Part shown: piece after piece, positions 6,927 through 10,154 of the stretch | Layout: every line of letters starts with the position of its first letter | How positions within the stretch are numbered: the stretch's first letter is position 1 | Assembly: GCA_036005125.1 (NCBI GenBank) | Contig: DASYQV010000017.1 | Span: forward strand, 1-10,154 | Direction of reading: 5' to 3' | DNA length: 10,154 bases | From: DASYQV01 sp036005125 | Lineage (GTDB): Bacteria > Acidobacteriota > Vicinamibacteria > Vicinamibacterales > UBA2999 | Notes under the pieces: model-generated | What the model saw: only the letters and a program-made list of their open reading frames with translations | Told to the model about the DNA's origin: nothing | Database searches by the model: none | Translations under genes and position numbers: made by a program

Positions 6927-7516
6927 GGCTTGAACTGTTCCTGATGTTCGAGGCGGTTGGCCACCGATTCGGCCTCCCGGCGATCCTTGAACGCGCCCAC
7001 GCGAACCCGGTAGAACCGTGCCGCGCCGGGCGTCGGGGCCATGACGAATGCCGGATACCCCTTGGCCACGAGACGGCCGGCGATTGTTTCCGCCTCGCTC
7101 CGCTCGCGGCTGGCCGCGACCTGAACGACAAAGCCGTCCCCAGACGAGGCAGTCGCCCGGCTCTCCCCCGTCCGCGCAGGACTCTCGTCGGTCGTCGCGA
7201 GCTCGGCGGGAGCCGGTTCCTTGAGCGTTTCCGGAGGCGCGCTCTGTGCGCCGAGCCGGTCAGGGTAGCTCAGATTCTCCTGGGAGGAGGGAGATGGGCT
7301 CTCGCTCGTACCAGGAGGCGGCACCGGCGACGTGTCCGCAGTGGGATCGGTGACGGTCTCCGCTGATGCAGCAAGCTCACCCCGCTGGGCGCGGACGCCG
7401 CGACCGACCATGACGCCGCAGAGAAAGATCACCACCGACACCACCGTCGCGGCCATGAACAGGAAGACGAGCTGCTTGCCGTTCAGGTGAATCTCGTGAA
7501 ACGCTTCATCTGCCAT
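6911..7516 (-). CDS. SPOR-domain membrane protein (peptidoglycan-binding)
   Basis: This 201-aa bitopic membrane protein has a short cytoplasmic N-terminus and one hydrophobic segment at about 15-38 (LVFLFMAATVVSVVIFLCGV). A Pro/Ser/Glu-rich, presumably disordered periplasmic linker spans about 45-126. The C-terminal SPOR domain at about 128-200 shows the two characteristic half-repeats, FVVQVAASRERSEAETIAGRL and YRVRVGAFKDRREAESVANRL. SPOR domains bind glycan strands lacking stem peptides, usually at the division septum, as in FtsN or DedD, so a role in division or wall remodelling is inferred. The ATG at 7516 has only a poor ribosome binding site. TAAAAT at 7529-7534 could be a -10 element but has no matching -35. 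The gene overlaps lnt at its 3' end, which suggests translational coupling. It is not clearly orthologous to a named SPOR protein. Confidence 0.88.
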   Translation of the reverse strand: MADEAFHEIHLNGKQLVFLFMAATVVSVVIFLCGVMVGRGVRAQRGELAASAETVTDPTADTSPVPPPGTSESPSPSSQENLSYPDRLGAQSAPPETLKEPAPAELATTDESPARTGESRATASSGDGFVVQVAASRERSEAETIAGRLVAKGYPAFVMAPTPGAARFYRVRVGAFKDRREAESVANRLEHQEQFKPWITR

Positions 7517-7636
7517 GCTTTGGCAGCGATTTTAACACGGTGGTACGAGGCGGGATGCTGAGAACCCGTCGTTCTCTGTTCAAGGTTGTCCCTTCTCAGT
7601 TCGTGTTCCCCTTCTCGGTTCGGTTCTTCGTTCAGG

Positions 7637-7682
<46 letters not shown>

Positions 7683-7736
7683 ACGCCGGCCCCGGGATGG
7701 GTCGAACGAGTGAACGGAGAAGATAGAACCCGGAAG

Positions 7737-7778
7737 CTGGAACCTGGAACCTGGAACCTGGAACGTGGAACCTGGAAC
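7737..7778 (+). repeat. 7-bp tandem array, unit CTGGAAC
   Basis: Six head-to-tail heptamers: CTGGAAC at 7737, 7744, 7751, 7758 and 7772, and one variant GTGGAAC at 7765. Its minus strand (GTTCCAG) is in register with GGTTCGC at five of seven bases, so the two arrays can partly pair inside the larger inverted repeat. The right-hand units overlap the inner edge of the right arm. Confidence 0.9.
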
Positions 7779-7840
7779 CGAACCTCGAAGGTGAACACGA
7801 ACCGAGAAGAGAGAACCCTGAACAGAGAACGACTGAATCG

Positions 7841-9475
7841 CTACGCCTTTTTCATCCTCTCGAGCAGCCGCCTGGCGTCGGTGTTGGCGGGGTCTTTCTT
7901 GAGGACGGCCGCGATCTCCGCGCGGGCCGCGGCGTCCTCCTTCGCGAGGATGTAGGCCTCCGCGAGGGCGAGGCGCGCCGGCACCGTGTCCTCGCTCCAG
8001 ATCGAAATCTTCAGCGCATCCACCGCCTCGCGGATGCGGCCGGTGCGCAGGTAGATCCGGCCGAGCAGCAGGTGTGCCTCGCTCTGATAGGGCGCCAGAT
8101 ACACGGCCCGTCGAAGCTCCGCGATGGCCTCGCCGTCGCGCTCCTGCTGAAAGAAGCGCCGTCCGCGGCCGAGATGAAACGCCGCCAGCTCGCGCTGCTC
8201 GCGCTGTTCGGACGCGACGAGCACGCTTTCCACGCGCAGCGACCCGCGCACGTCTATCTCGTTCTTCACCCGTTCCAGCCTGCGGGGCACGGGGTTGGCA
8301 GCCGGCTGCTTCGCCTCCCACTCGGCGTAGGTGGACGAGAGTTGGCGCGCGAGTTCCTTCTCGCGCGCCGCCTCCGCGGTGCTGCCCGTCAACTGCAGCG
8401 CCACGCCGAGCACGTAATGGGCCTCGTCATCCGCGGGATTACGTCGGACGCCCTCGTGCAGCCAATACACGGCCGCAGGCAGATCCTTGTCGAGCCAGTA
8501 GGCGTAGCCGAGATTGAAGAAGAGATCCGAGTCCTCGGGATCGAGCTTCGATGCTTCGCTGAAATAGTACGCGGGCTTGGCCCCGGAGCCGGTGGAGGGA
8601 CGCCGGATCTGCACGACCCCCATATTGTTCAGAAGCGCCGGGTCCGGCTTGGCGCGATTCAATTGCTGCAAGCCGTCGAACGCCTCGTCGTACTGTCCCA
8701 GGTTGATCAAGGAGATAGTGGCGAGAAACCGCGCCCGGCGCGCCAGCCGATCGTCGGCCGGCACCTCGCGGACGACCTCGAGCGCGCGCTTGTGTTCACC
8801 CTGCTCGGTGAAGACCTCCCACCGCGCAAGACGGGCGCGATGATAGCCGGGATACAGCGCGATCGCCTGGCCGAGGTACGTCGACTTCGTTTGCGGCGCT
8901 TCCGCGAGCAGGCCTTTGACGTACTGCTCGAAAGCCGCGAGCGGCGGGTACGCGTCGCCCGCCTGCGCCACGTCCACCTTGCTGTCGGGCACGAGACGAC
9001 GCGCGATTCGGTTGTAGATCCCGAAGATGTCTTCGAGCGCACCGCGCTCGACGATCTCCGCCGACATCCGGCCCGCATCGAGGCGAATCGCGCGTGCACG
9101 AACGGTCAATCGTCCGCTGTCGAGCTCGAAGCCGCCAACGACTACGTGGGAAGCGCCCACCAGTTGTCCCAGCCGGATCACGGTCGCGTGACTCAGTGTC
9201 GCCACGGCAGGCACATGAAGACGATCGAATGCGCGCCTGCGGTCTTCACGGGTGATCGCCGGTGTGCCGACAGCTATCAGGTCGTCGGTCAACACGACGG
9301 CCGACCCTTCGCTCAACCAGTACAACCGCCCTTCGCGATTGGTGTTTTCGAACGGAACGACGAGGTAACGGCTGGCAGGCTCCGAGAGACGGCTCGCCTG
9401 ACCGCTCTGCGCGCCGGCCGATGTGGCGGCGGCACACACCACGACCGCGATCAGCCAGCGCCGCAGGACCGTCAC
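7841..9475 (-). CDS. Secreted TPR-repeat protein with a TolB/FlgO-like N-terminal domain
   Basis: The start is the GTG at 9475, whose last two bases begin the TGA stop of the upstream gene (GTGA overlap). From there the protein is 544 aa and begins with a clean Sec signal peptide, TVLRRWLIAVVVCAAATSAGA, with cleavage expected near residue 22. An ATG 48 codons further up is possible but would add an unlikely Arg-rich leader inside the neighbouring gene. Residues about 36-135 (YLVVPFENTNREGRLYWLSEG..., GASHVVVGGFELDSGRLTVRAR) resemble the TolB/FlgO N-terminal fold. The rest is helical with TPR-like repeats, clearest near 318-350 (DLFFNLGYAYWL), 464-498 (SEAHLLLGRIYLRTGRIREA) and 499-532. A periplasmic protein-protein scaffold is inferred; the partner is unknown. 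The segment RPSTGSG at 292-298 looks like an in-frame dispersed-repeat insertion. Confidence 0.85.
   Translation of the reverse strand: MTVLRRWLIAVVVCAAATSAGAQSGQASRLSEPASRYLVVPFENTNREGRLYWLSEGSAVVLTDDLIAVGTPAITREDRRRAFDRLHVPAVATLSHATVIRLGQLVGASHVVVGGFELDSGRLTVRARAIRLDAGRMSAEIVERGALEDIFGIYNRIARRLVPDSKVDVAQAGDAYPPLAAFEQYVKGLLAEAPQTKSTYLGQAIALYPGYHRARLARWEVFTEQGEHKRALEVVREVPADDRLARRARFLATISLINLGQYDEAFDGLQQLNRAKPDPALLNNMGVVQIRRPSTGSGAKPAYYFSEASKLDPEDSDLFFNLGYAYWLDKDLPAAVYWLHEGVRRNPADDEAHYVLGVALQLTGSTAEAAREKELARQLSSTYAEWEAKQPAANPVPRRLERVKNEIDVRGSLRVESVLVASEQREQRELAAFHLGRGRRFFQQERDGEAIAELRRAVYLAPYQSEAHLLLGRIYLRTGRIREAVDALKISIWSEDTVPARLALAEAYILAKEDAAARAEIAAVLKKDPANTDARRLLERMKKA
8583..8602 (-). repeat. 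RPSTGSG-encoding dispersed-repeat remnant inside the TPR gene
   Basis: The minus strand reads CGTCCCTCCACCGGCTCCGG, translated RPSTGSG, between the helices NNMGVVQIR and AYYFSEASKLDP. From memory, Arg-Pro-Ser-Thr-Gly-Ser-Gly strings recur in unrelated proteins of many environmental genomes, where they are read from a short dispersed palindrome. Here the copy is degenerate. The call rests on that resemblance only. Confidence 0.35.
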
Positions 9476-10059
9476 GCAGCGACCCCGGCTGCAGCACGCA
9501 CGTTCACGCTCATCAGACACTGGCCGGCTCCGGCTGCCCGACATTGCGTGATGCCGACGTCGGCGTCGAGGTTGAACAGGTACAAGAGGCGCCGAGTGGC
9601 CGAGGCGTAAAACTCGCACAGCGGATGCTCGACGCGGTCCCGCACCTCACAGAAAATCGATCCACGGATGTCGATGGCGCCCTCGCCCTTGCGCCAGCGG
9701 ACGATGGCGCGGCTGCCCTTGTACGTGTTGCGGATCATCTTCCGCGCGAGGCGCATGACGAGCCACGTGCGCAGACCGGGAGGCGCCGCCCGGATCATCG
9801 CGCGCTCCATCGCCGCCATGTCGGCGACGGTCCATTCGGCGGTGTACTCACCCGCGCGGGCCGCAATCAGCTGATACGGCTCGCCTTCCTGCCGGAGAAA
9901 GCTCAGAACCGCCGCCAGCGGCGCCAGGCCGATGCGGCCGTCCCGCAGCCCGACCGGGTTGAGCCAGGCCTCGTAGAATTCAAGGCGCGTCGGCAGCAGA
10001 TCGGCGATACCTTGGTGAAGACTCGCGACGAGCAGCCGTCCGATCCCTGCTTCAATCAT
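9472..10059 (-). CDS. Protein of unknown function with a cysteine-bearing C-terminus (195 aa), possibly V4R-like
   Basis: This is a soluble protein with no signal peptide or membrane helix. The first two thirds look mainly helical (GRLLVASLHQGIADLLPTRL, then LAPLAAVLSFLRQEGEPYQL). The last third (about 128-188) carries IDIRGSIFCEVRDRVEHPLCEFY and then DADVGITQCRAAGAGQC. Cys residues are at 137, 148, 173 and 181. The order GS-F--VR---PLC-FY followed by C-x7-C with glycines recalls V4R (4-vinyl reductase) and related haem- or ligand-binding sensor domains. I cannot confirm this and assign no function. The gene overlaps the downstream TPR gene by 4 bases, so the two are translationally coupled and probably act in one pathway. 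The ATG at 10059 has no visible ribosome binding site; expression may be leaderless or from an unseen start. Confidence 0.75.
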   Translation of the reverse strand: MIEAGIGRLLVASLHQGIADLLPTRLEFYEAWLNPVGLRDGRIGLAPLAAVLSFLRQEGEPYQLIAARAGEYTAEWTVADMAAMERAMIRAAPPGLRTWLVMRLARKMIRNTYKGSRAIVRWRKGEGAIDIRGSIFCEVRDRVEHPLCEFYASATRRLLYLFNLDADVGITQCRAAGAGQCLMSVNVRAAAGVAA

Positions 10060-10128
10060 GCCGCGGGTTTTCTGATAAGTTTAGACAACGACCCGTTGAG
10101 CCCGGGGGATGGAAAACGCCGTACGCAG

Positions 10129-10148
10129 GCCCGAACTTCAGTTCGGGC
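10129..10148. repeat. REP-like extragenic palindrome
   Basis: GCCCGAACT (10129-10137) and AGTTCGGGC (10140-10148) are perfect 9-bp inverted arms around TC. The preceding GTACGCAG and following GCCG resemble the flanks of short dispersed palindromes (CGTAGG-stem forms) that I recall from acidobacterial intergenic regions. There is no T-run, so it is not an ordinary intrinsic terminator. It lies about 70 bases upstream of the 195-aa gene, at the window edge. The interval 10060-10128 shows no clear promoter. Confidence 0.6.
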
Positions 10149-10154
10149 GCCGAA

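Noticed and set aside
8072..9610. 512-codon open frame on the plus strand across the TPR gene
   Set aside because: It is antisense to the TPR coding region, which has a signal peptide, TPR pattern and coupled start. The plus-strand product is a low-complexity Arg-rich string.
9476..9619. ATG at 9619 as start of the TPR protein
   Set aside because: It would add 48 residues (Arg-rich, out of frame inside the 195-aa gene) ahead of a good signal peptide. The GTG at 9475 with GTGA coupling is better.

Overview
This is a GC-rich bacterial window made mostly of housekeeping genes, probably from an acidobacterium close to class Vicinamibacteria. That placement is an inference from four things: high GC, the GAAC/GTTC heptamer repeats, a short REP-like palindrome at the right end, and the style of the small helix-turn-helix protein. 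No rRNA or tRNA gene is visible to confirm it.

Left block. A partial dnaK reads leftward off the window, and a class A penicillin-binding protein (PBP1A type) reads rightward. They share a divergent control region of about 157 bp. It holds a near-consensus sigma70-type promoter for dnaK, overlapped by dyad symmetry that could be a heat-shock operator. dnaK carries an in-frame TAG exactly after the interdomain linker, and conserved DnaK sequence continues beyond it. This is a nonsense mutation or a sequence error near a contig end.

Middle block. After the PBP gene comes a converging small gene (79 aa, winged-helix-like). Its leader has two different perfect 10-bp tandem duplications, one of which duplicates the ribosome binding site. 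To its right lies a leftward cluster transcribed as SPOR-domain protein, then lnt (apolipoprotein N-acyltransferase), then prfB (release factor 2). prfB uses the classic programmed +1 frameshift, so its full reading frame is split. lnt extends about 83 codons beyond its first conventional start, but no ATG, GTG or TTG lies at its true N-terminus.

Right block. A 195-aa protein of uncertain family and a secreted TPR protein (544 aa) form a leftward pair overlapping by 4 bases (GTGA). Between the TPR gene and the SPOR gene lies a 266-bp element. It has 66-bp inverted arms (56 of 66 positions match by hand) flanking two 7-bp tandem arrays, GGTTCGC and CTGGAAC, whose cores are complementary.

Functionally the window serves the cell envelope and protein synthesis: peptidoglycan synthesis (PBP1A), lipoprotein maturation (Lnt), peptidoglycan-binding SPOR, chaperone (DnaK) and translation termination (RF2). 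I see no defence system, CRISPR array or biosynthetic cluster. The most unusual items are the repeat element, the dnaK stop, and the lnt start.
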